The notes beneath the pieces were generated by a model, which was not told the DNA's origin, ran no database searches, and saw only the letters and a list, made by a program, of their open reading frames with translations. A stretch of DNA of 46,599 nt from Prorocentrum cordatum (lineage: Eukaryota; Sar; Dinophyceae; Prorocentrales; Prorocentraceae), in the NCBI GenBank assembly GCA_963575745.1, contig CAUYUJ010020722.1, positions 105,001 through 151,599 on the forward strand. The letters are read 5' to 3'. A program made the position numbers and the translations under genes. Shown here piece by piece: positions 36,931 to 46,599 of the stretch. Every line of letters begins with the position of its first letter. The stretch's first letter is position 1.

Positions 36931-37127
36931 CAAGAGTACTCCAGATTTCGTAATAAAAGGGAGGGGGTCTCATTTCGGGGGGGGGTCTCTTCCAGGCTAT
37001 CTTGGAGGGCCTGGGGGGGTCTGGGGACGATGTTTTGGAGGGTTCTCCCACGGGGGGGGGTCTGAAATGGCTTGTCTTGGAGGCTTCAGACCCCCTCCCT
37101 TTTATTACGAACTCTGGAGTACCCTTG
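36931..37127. mobile_element. Family L TIR element
   Basis: 197 bp. The left arm CAAGAGTACTCCAGATTTCG, continuing with TAATAAAAGGGAGGGGGTCT, pairs with the right arm over 40 bases with about two mismatches. The core is T/G-rich. No target duplication could be identified. Very well-paired arms suggest a fairly recent element. Confidence 0.7.
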
Positions 37128-37243
37128 ATTTTGCAGGGTCGACCTCCCGATGCGCGCCGGCTGTATTGCCAGCGGACTGTTGTTGGTTGTGCAAATTCAA
37201 TGAGCGTAACTTACCTGGAAAGTTTGGGAGTCAAGAGGGAGCC

Positions 37244-37640
37244 AAAAGGGAGCCATCCCTTACGACGCCGACCGACGACAACAACCGACCGGCCGACAGA
37301 CCGACAACAACCGTCAGACCGTCAGGCCGACGGATCGAGAGAGTGACGGACGTAGGACGACGCGGACGACGACGATGACGCTGACGCCGACGCCGATGCC
37401 GACGCCGACGACGCCGATGACGACGATGGACGACGACAACTACGGCTGACTGACCGACCGACCGAGACGACGACGAACGACGACGACAACCTACCGACCG
37501 ACCGACGAACCAACCCAGAAGACGAAAACCGACGACGACGAGGAGCGACGCACTGGCCAACCGACAAACCGACGACCGACGACCGGACCAACCGACGGAC
37601 CGACCGCGCGCGCACGAACGCGCGCGCACTGACCCCGTTT
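37244..37640. repeat. CCGAC-type tandem repeat, family K copy 1
   Basis: Degenerate GACCGACCGACGACGA repeat entered through GGGAGCCATCCCTTACGACG and left through GACCGCGCGCGCAC and GAGAGCGAGG. The same entry and exit bound the copy at 38120-38490. Frames read TDRPTDRQ or RSVGRSV strings. Confidence 0.75.
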
Positions 37641-37739
37641 GAGAGCGAGGCGTGAATTCAACAGGAGCCGCACCCCCAAGCCCGACCCCTCCTCTTCCCC
37701 CCGCCCAATGGATAGGTTTCAAAGGTCTACGCGGGGTGT

Positions 37740-38035
37740 TGTTCCAGTCAGTAGATTTTGCAGATGAAAGGGTTCCAGACGCTTGTGCCCACATGACCAC
37801 ATCGCTCCAGCCTTTCAAGTTCACGAAGGAAACAGTCCAGCCCTTGAGTTTTACGGTGGAAGCGTTCCATCTTTACGAGGGAAAGTGATCCAGTAGTTCA
37901 TGCTGGCAAGACGAGTGCGTTCCAGCCCGTACTTGTTATGAGGGAAAGCGGTTCAGTTGCCCACGGTGTGGGTTCCAGGGCTCAAATTTTTCGAGGGAAA
38001 GGTTTCCAGTAGCTGGCTGGCAAGTTCTCACTCAT
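37740..38035. repeat. Loose 45-bp repeat TTACGAGGGAAAGNGTTCCAG
   Basis: ACGAGGGAAAG / GTTCCAG words recur about every 45 bases between the two family K copies. Heavily mutated. Confidence 0.5.
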
Positions 38036-38119
38036 ACATTAGCCCGCTGCCTGGCCAGTTATTGGACTTTTGTTTATCGCATGGGCAGCCATACGGTGCC
38101 CAAGAGGCAATCAGAAGGG

Positions 38120-38490
38120 AGCCAAACGAGAGCCATCCCTTACGACGCCGACATACGACGACAAGCGACCGGCCGACGGACCGACGACAACCGACCGATC
38201 GACAGGCCGACGGATCGAGCGAGCAGACCGACGACCGTCGACGAGGACGACGACATTGACCGACCGACCGACTCGTCGACGACAGACGACGACGACCGTC
38301 GGACCGGCCGACCGACAGCCGACCGACGATTCGGCCGACCGGCCGACCGACCGACGGGCCGACCCAGAGGTCTACGACCGACGACGACGAGGACCGACGC
38401 ACTGGCCAACCGACCAACCGACCAACCGACGACCGATGACCAGACCGACCGACGGACTGACCGCGCGCGCACTGACCCGAGAGCGAGGTG
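38120..38490. repeat. CCGAC-type tandem repeat, family K copy 2
   Basis: Second copy of family K in direct orientation with the same entry (GAGAGCCATCCCTTACGACG) and exit sequences as copy 1. Confidence 0.75.
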
Positions 38491-38689
38491 CGAGTACAAT
38501 GCTAGGAACTCGGGCCACCTCCTCGCTTCTCCCTCCACCCTCTTCCGTACTCGTTCTCCTCTCCTTTGTCACCTTGTCTGCGAAAGGGAAGTGAAAGCAC
38601 TTGCACCACCCAGCCTGGGTTCGTCGGAATCGTTCCTTGGGTTCTCCGTCCCTGGGACTTCTGAGTTCCTGGGGTTCCTCGGTTTCGAT

Positions 38690-38895
38690 CGGCGCCATGC
38701 ATTGAATTGAGTTGTACTGCGTCGCTTTGCGTCGAATGTGCATTTGCAGTGTGTTGTGCTTTACATTGCATGAGTTAAGGTTGCTCGCTTTGCTTTGAAT
38801 GGCACCGTATCGCGTTACCTTGCGTCTTTACTTCGCGTTGCATTACTCTCGCCTCCAGTTCCTATGTCAATGCGTTGCATTGCAATGCCATTGTT
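38690..38895. repeat. Degenerate GCATT/GCGTT pentamer region
   Basis: Words GTTGCATTGC, TTGCGTC and TTGCATT recur at about 5-10 bp. An old microsatellite; no gene. Confidence 0.5.
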
Positions 38896-39107
38896 TTGTG
38901 TGCATTTCTTTCGCAGATCTCACGGAAGCTTCCTCGTCGGTAGTTCGTCCTTGTTCGGTTCAAAGCTGCACGCATTCACTTTGCTGGAGGTGTGGACTTG
39001 TCAAGGGCTGAGGCTTGCCAGAACATCCCAAGACCGCCCAGCTATTGCCCGCACGACGGCCCCGAGAGGCAAACTTGTGCGCGTGTATGTCATGTTTATG
39101 ACACCGC

Positions 39108-39720
39108 GTGGTCTGCCACCGCGTCTTTTCCAGACCTCCGATGAGCACGCACAGACTCACAGAGCTGATGGTTGACTTTAAGACTTTAGTTTGGGACATC
39201 ATCCTGTTCAGTGCAATTCGCGCAGAAAGTAAAACAGTGGTGTTGGACTATTCTGCTTCAGGTGTGAGTATGTCGATACATGCACGTCTGGATGGCAGCA
39301 TCCGCTCGACACATTTCACTTCTGATCGAGTGCTTCGCCTCGATTTGCAACGCGCGCAATGGAGGACCTCGCTTCGTGCAATTTATCTAGCTCGTGCAAA
39401 ACATTCGGCTGAAGCGCTGGACCCAGTGCAGGAACAAGTGCACCCGACGTTGACAGAAACAGTTCGTGATTGAAATGCTATCGTGATGTGGAGGCGATTC
39501 TACTTCGCAGTCAGGATTTGGAATTCGTTGTCAGACGATGGCTGACATGGTGGCCGCTTTCAACCTGAATGTCTTCAATAGTGATGCGAACGGCCGTAAT
39601 GAGCACAGTTGGACTTTTAAGAGCAGCTTGGGGCAAGTGCGGGAGATTGATTTCATTTTTACGTCTTCGTATTTGCACGTGTCGACCGGGAATTTGTCCT
39701 AGCACATTGACTTGGGGTCA
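39108..39720 (+). pseudogene. LINE-3 endonuclease domain
   Basis: Frame one from 39141 reads LMVDFKTLVWDIILFSAIRA and SASGVSMSIHARLDGSIRST, then SDRVLRLDLQRAQWRTSLRA. This is the N-terminal half of an exonuclease-endonuclease-phosphatase fold (the Glu of SETR-like is replaced: FSAIRAE). Another frame from 39538 gives NGRNEHSWTFKSSLGQVREI, DFIFTSSYL and, after a TAG, HIDLGS, corresponding to the N-x-x-TW, IDFI and DxxSDH blocks; the last His is gone (SSPRC). It cannot be active. Confidence 0.65.
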
Positions 39721-40584
39721 TCGCCGCGGTGTGTTCGTGGAGCTCGTTGTTGAGAGGCCCCAGCGCCGACGAACCAAAGGGCACAGATCATCGATGCGAG
39801 CGAGGATCGAGGATGCAGTCCGTGCGAAAACGACGTTTTTTTGTCAGAAGGGTTTGGACGAGATGCTCAGACACCATGCGCTATTTGAAGCAGACGCGGT
39901 ATTACTCGACGCAGCGGCATCTCATGGGGAGGGCGCGTGCAGCAAGCGACGACAATTCAACGACCAGCCGTGGAAGTCACTTCGTGCCGACGATATTTTT
40001 CAACAATGGGCTTCATACGCGCGATCTTGAGCAGCGCAGAAAGCTTCCCAAAACAATCCGATAATATATCCTCCGGGAACTAACAGAAACGGGTAAACCA
40101 GCGTTTCCGAATACCCTGGGCGACTTCATCGAGCTCGACCGGATCAACGACGCAAGGAGAACCAGCTTGCTCCTCTGAATTTGGATCTGGCGTGCATGCA
40201 GGGCCAGATAACTTCGCCAGCTACCTGGAGGGGATCCTCAACACCGGATGGACGGACTCCTCTTGTGCATCTACGCAATCTTTTTGTTGTACAAATATAC
40301 AGGACGGTTGAAGCTTCGATTCGCACTGACACCAGTGACGCTTCTGAGGGTTCCCGGTTAGTTTGGAATCGTAGTGGAAGCGTTCAAAACATTATCAGGA
40401 AAGTGTTTGGGCCTCCTACTTGACCTTTTGAAGACGATTGTTCATGAGGGCGTGATTGGCCCAAGTTGGATTGGAGATAACCAATGTTTTGATGCTGTCG
40501 CAGAATGGTGACGTGAGCCTTCCGAAACTGCGAACTCTTCGTACGTCTGCTATATCACCGCCCTCGTGGCGCGTTGGTTGCCCA

Positions 40585-41200
40585 ACAATCAGAATGCCAA
40601 TGTGGATTCCGACGCATGCGCGCATTTGACGACGTTTTCACGCTATTCGAACTTGTGTGTGTGACAGCAGCTTGGATTGGAAAGTGTCTATTTGGTGTTT
40701 GGGTCTGGGCCTGAGCATGGACTTCGATCGAAGGCCTGAGCATGGTCTTCGATCGAATTTAATCGCCGAGGTTTGGGAAAAAAGGCCATGCTGTCGGGCA
40801 CCTATTGAAACCAATGCGGTCGATTTCGTGCTTCTTGTCGCGTTGAGATACAGGGGGGCGTCGAGCAAGACGACACTCAGGGCCCGCTGCTCTTTGATGC
40901 GGGGGTCGAAGCAACATTTCGCAAGTGGAAGGCCCGGGCAATTCGGAAATGCGCTCGACTTGGTGGTTGTGACGCCCCAGCAGGCATCATACTCGCGGGT
41001 GGCATTCTATGTTTGGGGCATCGCGCGTGGATTTCCTCAATCTGGTTACGGCGCTCAAGGAGGAACTTGCGAATGTTTGTCCCGGCTTGAATGTTGGAGA
41101 GACCAAGGTACCTACGGCAACAGGTGACACTGGACGCGAGCCCGCGGTCGCCCTGCAAATACTTGGGCTGCTAGCAATGCGGCGACCTGCGTTCGAGGGC
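40585..41200 (+). pseudogene. LINE-3 reverse transcriptase domain
   Basis: QCGFRRMRAFDDVFTLFELV (about 40598) is the block before motif A. SMDFDRRPEHGLRS (about 40717) is a damaged motif A, with the catalytic Asp context SLDFxKAFDR changed. CSLMRGSKQ and QGPLLFDAGVEATFRKWKAR (about 40890-40935) cover motif B and the following helix. The YADD box should lie near 40990, where the frames read only TRGWHSMFGAS. VTALKEELANVCPGLNVGET and KYLG follow (41055-41170). The catalytic box is lost and each block lies in a different frame. Confidence 0.65.
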
Positions 41201-41254
41201 TTCTTTTTAAAGTGGCCGCCGGGCTCAAGCAGCCTCGCTGATTGTCAAGGATCG

Positions 41255-41505
41255 GGAGCCTCGAGACGGGGGTCAGTGCAGACGGGGGTCAGCCAGGGCG
41301 CCGGATCCTGCAGGATCCTGCGAAGGCCCCCTCTGGCTGACCCGGGTCAGGGAGCCGCTCGTGGCCGCGAGGCGGCCGCGCCTACCGGCTGACCCGGGTT
41401 TGCGAGGACCTGCGCTGCAGTTTTTTTTTCTTGCATTGCAGTTTTTGGTTTCCTGCTGACCTGGGTCTGGATTGACCCGGGTCAGAGGATCCCCGAAAGG
41501 AACGT
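41255..41505. repeat. Insert with repeated CTGACCCGGGTCAG
   Basis: Palindromic words CTGACCCGGGTCAG or close variants at 41335, 41390, 41456 and 41474, and GGATCCTGCAGGATCC at 41304, lie in a GC-rich stretch between two parts of LINE-3. It is probably a later insertion; ends are not resolved. Confidence 0.45.
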
Positions 41506-41509
41506 CGTT

Positions 41510-41745
41510 GCATGCGTTTCAGTGGGCAACCACTTGGGCACGCCTTCCCGGACTCAGTTGTTCAACTCATTAGTCCCTCGAACGGTGTTGGTTGGCCTTT
41601 CATCTTGTGCAGTGACGCGGAGACAGACGAGCTCATTAGATGTGGTTCAGCCGGGGGTGTTTCGAACAACCGTTGTTTTGACCTGTCTGGCAGACAGGTA
41701 CTTGGACGACGCAGTGCGGATAATGAGGCTAAGAGTAAACGCCCT
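41510..41745 (+). pseudogene. LINE-3 post-RT segment
   Basis: A plus frame (41522 on) reads SSLDVVQPGVFRTTVVLTCL and DRYLDDAVRIMRLRVNAL. The L-DVVQ-x-x-x-FR-x-x-V pattern with following R-M-x-x-R is the region after the RT thumb in LINEs of this class. It follows the interrupting segment and completes the element up to the T-rich sequence near 41760-41790, after which no LINE sequence is recognised. Confidence 0.5.
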
Positions 41746-41884
41746 CTTCCCACCCTTCCCTTCCCACCCATCCCCTCCCATATTTTTTAGTTATAATCCT
41801 CGGAATCCAGGCAGAGCGGACCAGGGACTTCCTTAAACATTCCCACAGTGATAGTAGTTGCGATCGGAATAATGTGATTTGTGT

Positions 41885-42035
41885 ACGTATGAGGAGGAGG
41901 AGGAGGAGGAGCAAAGGGAGGAGGAGGAAGAGGAGGAGGAGGAGGAGAGGAGGAGGAGGAGGAGGAGGAGGAGGAGGAGCAGGGGGAGGAAGAGGAGGAG
42001 GAGGAGGAGGAGGAGGAGGAGGAGGAGGAGGAACG
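41885..42035. repeat. (GGA)n microsatellite
   Basis: Homopurine GGA/GAA tract just downstream of LINE-3. Confidence 0.9.
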
Positions 42036-42049
42036 AAAGGGGGGAGGGA

Positions 42050-43285
42050 AGGACCCACCATGCTGAAGTCGTTCTCGGTCGGTTACCGCTGATGTCCTGG
42101 CGCCCTGTTTCGTGGGAGCGCCGGAGGTGTAGTCGGGCGACGCCAGCGGACCAGTTGACCGACCCTAGCCGACCCCATGATGGGCCCGACCAGTGTTGGT
42201 GAGCTATTCAGCTGATGCCCTACGGTGTAGGACGTCGAGCCGAGCTCGAGCGTACCCGCCTTTGTCGGACCAAGCGGCGCGCCAAAGGGGATGCCGAGGC
42301 ACGCCAGGCGCGGCGCCGGCCGCCGATGGTGACGTATCTGCCGTGTGGCGCGCAGGCGCCGTGCTGCCCTCTGGCGCCGTCGCCTGGCCTCGCAACTGGT
42401 GACCGGTACGGCCTGCTCGGCCCCGCCGCCGTCGTGGACTGCTGCGACGAGGAGTTCCCGGCCCCGTCGGAGGAAGGATCATGCTGCCAACATCGCAGAG
42501 CGGATTTCGTCCGGAAAACGACAGGATGGGCCCAGAGTGTCCTGGAGAATTTCCCTTCGGATTTGGAGATGAATTTCGCGCGGATTTTGTTTGGCCAGGA
42601 ATGAAGACAGAAGGTCCACGCGATTCACTTCGTTTTTCGCTCACCGTTTCGGGATTTTGCGGTGACAGAAATCCACGCAACAACCTGGTGCAACACGTCT
42701 GCAAGGTCGGTGCAATGAGGAGAGGCGACGCCACCAACACCACCAGGGAGGCCGCCAGCAGCGAGGGGGTCAAAGATCCGGAAAGAACACCTCTTCCACG
42801 GGAAGCAGTTCAGAGTTTTCCCTCAAGGGCATCGCATTTGCAAGAGCGCAAGGTACCATCGTCGAGGCTACCGGCGTTGCATTCGCCCGTGCCGTACGCT
42901 CTTTGTCACCTCGTACGGTTGGGTTGAGTGTGGCACCGCTTGCGCTCATCTTCCCATGCTAGGCATTCGCATGCAAACCGTCTGTTCGGTCGATGGACAT
43001 TTCCGTCTGGTAGATCTTTCATGCCCGACGTCTGGTCGATTTACAATGCCAGTGCCAGTCCGCCACAGGGGAGTTTTTTTGGTTTTTGGCCACAGACTTT
43101 CTCCCAAACTATTGTTAGCCTTTCGTGATTCTTAGTTCATTTCTGTAGGACTGGGCTCCGTTGTAAGTTCGGTCGCCTTGTGGTCGACGTCGCCGCCCCG
43201 TCGCCGCCGCCCCGCGGCACCCCCCCGCTGCAATTTAATAGTTGCCATCCATTCGATTGCAACCGAGTCGATTTTAATCGATTGC
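42050..43285. other. No gene recognised
   Basis: GC-rich 42190-42480 and moderate GC beyond. The plus frames 42215-42604 and 42481-42927 have mixed, coding-like composition but no motif that could be named. Possibly part of another mobile element. Confidence 0.4.
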
Positions 43286-43666
43286 GACGCAGGTATTTCA
43301 TCACGTAGATTACACCGCGTAGCTTGCACCGCATACGTTGCACCACATGCATCGCGCCACATAGATTTCTTCACGAAGTCCACACCACATAGACGAGTAT
43401 GTTAACCCCCAACACAGAGAGTGCACCGCGCAGCATGCACCACGTAGTTCACACCACATACATGAGCACGTTAGTTCCAGTCACATAGGATATACCAGGT
43501 AGCCCACACCACATAGCTCACACCACCTTTATGCATTGTCAGCTCTTGCCGCAGGCATTGCATCCCATAGCCTACACCGCGTCGATCACACCACGCAGAT
43601 GGGCACGTTCGCTCCTGCCGCTTTTATGGCACCACGTAGTTTGCACTACATAGCTCATACCACGTA

Positions 43667-43830
43667 CACCTTAGGCGATGCTTAAGAAAACCTAAATTTT
43701 CGTCCAGAGTCTCGATTATTCTTAATTTTTCAATGTGAATCCAAAGATTTTGATAGACGTTCTGGGTTTTATTCAATTTCTGAGAGTATGAATTTCTTAA
43801 CCCATGATTTCTTAAGCATTTCGCAGGGTG
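43667..43830. mobile_element. Family J TIR element, copy J1
   Basis: 164 bp with inverted ends CACCTTAGGCGATGCTTAAG and complement of CACCCTGCGAAATGCTTAAG. TA lies on both sides (43665-43666, 43831-43832). Removing the element and one TA restores CCACGTAGATGCGTACG, which fits the satellite unit it sits in. A TA duplication points to a Tc1/mariner-type non-autonomous element. Confidence 0.75.
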
Positions 43831-43976
43831 TAGATGCGTACGCAAGCTCCTGCCACATAGATTGCATCATGTACAGTCAAGACACTGAGAACACGGACCC
43901 CGCTTTGGCCTCGGGGAAAGCTCGGGCTTTCGGGCCGCTCCCTACATTTATTGTCGTGGCACCTTCTCGTTGCCTA

Positions 43977-44140
43977 CACCTTAGGCGATGCTTAAGAAGA
44001 CCTAAGTTTTCGGCCAGAGTCTCGATGATTCTTAATTTTTCAATGTAAATCCCAAGAGTTTGATAGAAGTTCTGGGTTTTATTCAAGCTCTGAAACTATG
44101 AATTTCTTAACCCATGATTTCTTGAGCAGTTCGCAGGGTG
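43977..44140. mobile_element. Family J TIR element, copy J2
   Basis: 164 bp, the same length as J1 and the same orientation, roughly 90 percent alike by eye. Flanked by TA at 43975-43976 and 44141-44142. Confidence 0.75.
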
Positions 44141-44560
44141 TAGATCCACCGTGGTCAGAACAGCCCCTTCATTCCTTAGTAGTCGTTCCGTATGGTAGCA
44201 CGATGATTGTAGCTTGCCGTACATAACTCACACCGCATGTATGAGTACGTTTGCTCCGATCGCATATATTGCAGCGCATAGTCGGCATGACATAGATCGC
44301 ACCACATGTACGCGTACGTTGGCTTCTACCAGAGATCGTGAACCGCATAACTTGCATCTCATAGTTCGCATCACACGTACGAGCACGTTAGTTCCTACCA
44401 CATATGTTGCACCATGTACCTTGCATCACGTAGCTGACCCCGCATAGATGAGTACGTTCGCTCCTATCGCATCTACTGCACCACGTGGCTTGCACCACAT
44501 AGTTCACACCACATAGAATCGTACGTTCGCTCCTACCACATATGCTATAGCACGCAGCTT

Positions 44561-45161
44561 GCGCAGATATTGTCGTGAACTGGCCGCCCATGACTGATTT
44601 GCCTTTCCTTTCCCAGGGCATCGATGCTACTGCAGCCCAGGTCAACGCCGAACAAAACGCGCCCAATCGGCCACCAGCTTCGGTGGATATAATTCGCCCC
44701 CGCACGCGATACCTTTCTGAGCTTTGGATGTGAGATTTCGCGAGCGAAGGGGGGGGGGCCCGCAGGGAGGACCCTGCCTGGCGCCTCGCGCTGGTGGTGC
44801 TGTTGATTTTCGGTCTCCAGGGGCCGTCGCGTTCTGGCCCCAGGGCAGTGAAGAGTGCATTCTGGATGAAGACCTACCCTGGGGAAGGGGTCAATACTTC
44901 TGGGGGCTGGCGGATTCGAAAAAACCCATCGGTGGATGTCTGGGTCCTCAGTAGCCTGCACTCCCCACTGGCTGCCACCTCTCCCTCCAGCACCTCTGCC
45001 CCCGCGTCCACTGACTCCACCCGGTTAGACTTCGTTCCGCCTTTGGTCCCGCCCTTTGGGTGCTCCACGACGTCCCCAGAGGGCTTCAGAGGCACCGAGC
45101 GGTCCGATAGGTGCCAGAGATGGGGGGGGGGGACGATGACCAGGAGTGAGGAGCGAGGGGG
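44561..45161. other. No gene recognised
   Basis: Mixed composition with open frames on both strands lacking motifs. Confidence 0.4.
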
Positions 45162-45275
45162 GTGAAGAAGAGGAGGAGGAGGAGGAGGAGGAGGAGGAGG
45201 AGGAGGAGGAGGAGGAAAAGGAGGAGGAGGAGGAGGAGGAGGAAAAGGAGGAGGAGGAGGAGGAGGACAAACAGG
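45162..45275. repeat. (GGA)n microsatellite
   Basis: GGA/GAA homopurine tract on the plus strand. Confidence 0.9.
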
Positions 45276-45512
45276 AGGAGAACGAGACCCCACCCCCCTA
45301 CACTCGGGTGGTTGGCGGCGGAAAACAAGACTTTCCGTCGGTCTGGCCTTTCCCGACCCATGAATCCCCGCGCCCGCTCCCCCGTGGCGGCATTTTTGCC
45401 CAGGCTCGGTCCGCCTCGAGTTGTGCCGCAGGACGCTGGGGCCTAGGGCTCCCGTCGTGGGTTTTCGCGATGTTGCATGCCTTCCGCGACGTCGGATAGA
45501 TCACGCAGGGAG

Positions 45513-45768
45513 CGCCCTCCCCCGCTCCCTGCTCGAGGAGGTGGACGAGGACGACACCGACTCGGACTCCTCGCTGGGGGACGCCGACTCGTCCGCCGGC
45601 CGGGCGCGCCGGGCTCTCTTTCGCAGGCGGTTGCTCGCCCCCCCCCCCCCGAAGTTTCGAAGACAACTCCAGCTGGCACCCGTATCGTCGAGGACGGACG
45701 CTCCTTGGTCGGTGGTGGAGTTATCGAGGATGGACGCTCCCGCATCGAGGGTGGACTTCTCGAAGACT
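45513..45768 (+). CDS. Unrecognised acidic/basic ORF segment
   Basis: The plus frame reads LLEEVDEDDTDSDSSLGDAD, then a basic stretch RARRALFRRRLL, P-rich linker, and two related units around RTDAPWSVVELSRMDAPASR ending at TAG 45768-45770. The acidic cluster and non-repetitive composition look coding, but a C-run at 45640-45650 makes the frame uncertain. The repeated GAGGAYGGACGCTCC word at 45691 and 45726 suggests a short tandem duplication. No family recognised. Confidence 0.25.
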
Positions 45769-45894
45769 AGCCCGCGGAAGATGATAGGACCCCCCCCCTT
45801 CCGGCAACCTGGGGATGATGATGTGGCTCTCGCCTTAGCGCCGCGCACATTCGCTTCAAAAACTCGCAAGAGTTTCACGGATGGAGAGGGGAGG

Positions 45895-45920
45895 TGTTGT
45901 TGTTGTTGTTGTTGTTGTTG
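45895..45920. repeat. (TTG)n microsatellite
   Basis: Nine TTG units. Confidence 0.9.
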
Positions 45921-46079
45921 AACATTATTTCTTCTTAAGAATAATTATTGTTGGGACCCCTGGTGCACGGCCCCCCCGCCGCGCCTAGGCCGCAGCTACA
46001 TTTTCATCATTTTCGTGAGGAAGTCTCAGGCAAAACGATTGTGTCCGGATCCGGTTGTTTTGTTTCCCCCCGCTTTCCC

Positions 46080-46599
46080 TTGTAAAAAATACTATAAAAT
46101 GAAAATTCTTGTTCTTACTTGATCAAATTGCAAGAATCCCTTGCAAAAAATAAGGTAAAGTGGACATTCGTGCGCGCAAGACGAAATCCTTCCAAAACCT
46201 TAGGTTTCGTAGCGATTTTAACATAAAACCATCAAAAACCCAATGGTTTTTTAAGAAAAAATTGTCAAAATGTCCTTCCGCGCGCGCTGTCCGAATCCTA
46301 CAAAACCAATGGTTTTTCAACATTTATGTTACATGAGCTCGCGCGAGCTACTTTTTCTTGTTCTAACATAATCAAATTTCAATAATCCCTTGCAAAAAAT
46401 AAGGTAAAGTTGACATTCGCGCGCGCAAGACGAAATCCTTCCAGAACCTTAGGTTTCGTAACGATTTCAACATAAAAACATCAAAAACCCAATGGTTTTT
46501 CAATAAAAAATGTCCAAATTTCATCCCGCGCGCGCTGTCCGACTCCCACAAAACCAATGGTTTTTCAACATTTATGTTACATGAGCTCGCGCGAGCTAC
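46080..46599. repeat. 249-bp AT-rich satellite
   Basis: Two tandem units (the word GCAAAAAATAAGGTAAAG at 46143 and 46392) run off the right edge. The unit has near-palindromes AAAACCAATGGTTTT and GCTCGCGCGAGC. A minus frame of about 60 codons is open in both units (KSLRNLRFWKDFVLRARMST) but stops at the same place in each, so there is no continuous protein. AT content contrasts strongly with the rest of the window. Confidence 0.8.

Larger units (their letters stand above)
39105..41745 (+). mobile_element. LINE-3: decayed non-LTR element of another clade
   Basis: On the plus strand an APE-type endonuclease, reverse transcriptase and post-RT segment follow in the right order, but in changing frames and with many stops. 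The RT motifs (QCGFR, FDRxE-like, RGxKQ-like, PLLFDAG, LNVGETKV) differ from those of LINE-1 and LINE-2 and resemble the widespread LINE class with an F-A-DD RT. The element is visibly less GC-rich than the rest of the window. An unrelated segment lies in it at about 41255-41505. The 5' end is not defined. Confidence 0.65.
43290..44560. repeat. 68-bp satellite array, interrupted
   Basis: Units contain TTGCACCACATAGTTCACAC, CACATAGATGAGTACGTTCG and CTCCTACCGCAT. The ACGTTCGCTCC word lies at 44249, 44316, 44385, 44455 and 44523 (67-70 bp apart) and, more degraded, at 43397, 43467, 43535 and 43603. Two family J elements and about 100 bp of unrelated sequence (43880-43970) interrupt it. Confidence 0.75.

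Noticed and set aside
1-46599. CRISPR arrays, operons, bacterial promoters or terminators
   Set aside because: Repeat arrays here are head-to-tail without unique spacers and all other signals are eukaryotic; prokaryotic features do not apply.

Overview
This window is repeat-dominated nuclear DNA of a dinoflagellate. The reasons are: a near-exact relic of the dinoflagellate spliced leader at 14113-14134 and a weaker one at 23523-23544; LINE-like EN-RT proteins of the kind that fill dinoflagellate genomes; very GC-rich sequence with long (GGA)n/(TCC)n tracts in almost every kilobase; and no compact gene order, operons or bacterial signals. The species cannot be fixed from the sequence; a Prorocentrum- or Symbiodiniaceae-type genome is an inference. 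A run of exactly 100 N (6058-6157) is a scaffold gap, so distances and frames near it, and in long microsatellites, are not fully reliable.

Layout. 1-6160 is microsatellite and minisatellite DNA with one coiled-coil coding fragment (745-1035). 6316-7324 is the only convincing host gene, an RRM RNA-binding protein with a 296-bp GT-AG intron full of TCC repeats; its second exon is interrupted by a short mobile element. 8617-14134 is a nearly full-length but frameshifted LINE on the minus strand, running from a spliced-leader relic through a zinc-finger/coiled-coil first ORF, an endonuclease and a reverse transcriptase with an intact YIDD box to a CCHC tail. It is flanked by TCC tracts on both sides and carries a nested 188-bp inverted-repeat element. 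17.7-19.8 kb holds a decayed Gag with zinc knuckles (plus). 20.0-23.5 kb is a second minus-strand LINE that has lost most of its RT but keeps EN and RNase H pieces. 23.66-23.99 kb has a Copia-type RNase H fragment (plus). 26.4-37.2 kb is packed with short terminal-inverted-repeat elements, several with target-site duplications and some nested. 39.1-41.75 kb is a third, less GC-rich LINE (plus) of another clade. The right end holds a 68-bp satellite invaded by two 164-bp TA-flanked elements and, at the edge, a 249-bp AT-rich satellite.

The window is best read as a record of transposition and repeat expansion rather than a working pathway. The strongest signals are: (i) a 163-bp family (A), five copies with 5-bp duplications, one with its empty site preserved in this window, and a sixth divergent copy inside the RRM exon where it may behave as an intron; (ii) spliced-leader relics at the 5' ends of two different LINEs, each abutting a TCC tract; (iii) a series of different foldback elements within about 11 kb.
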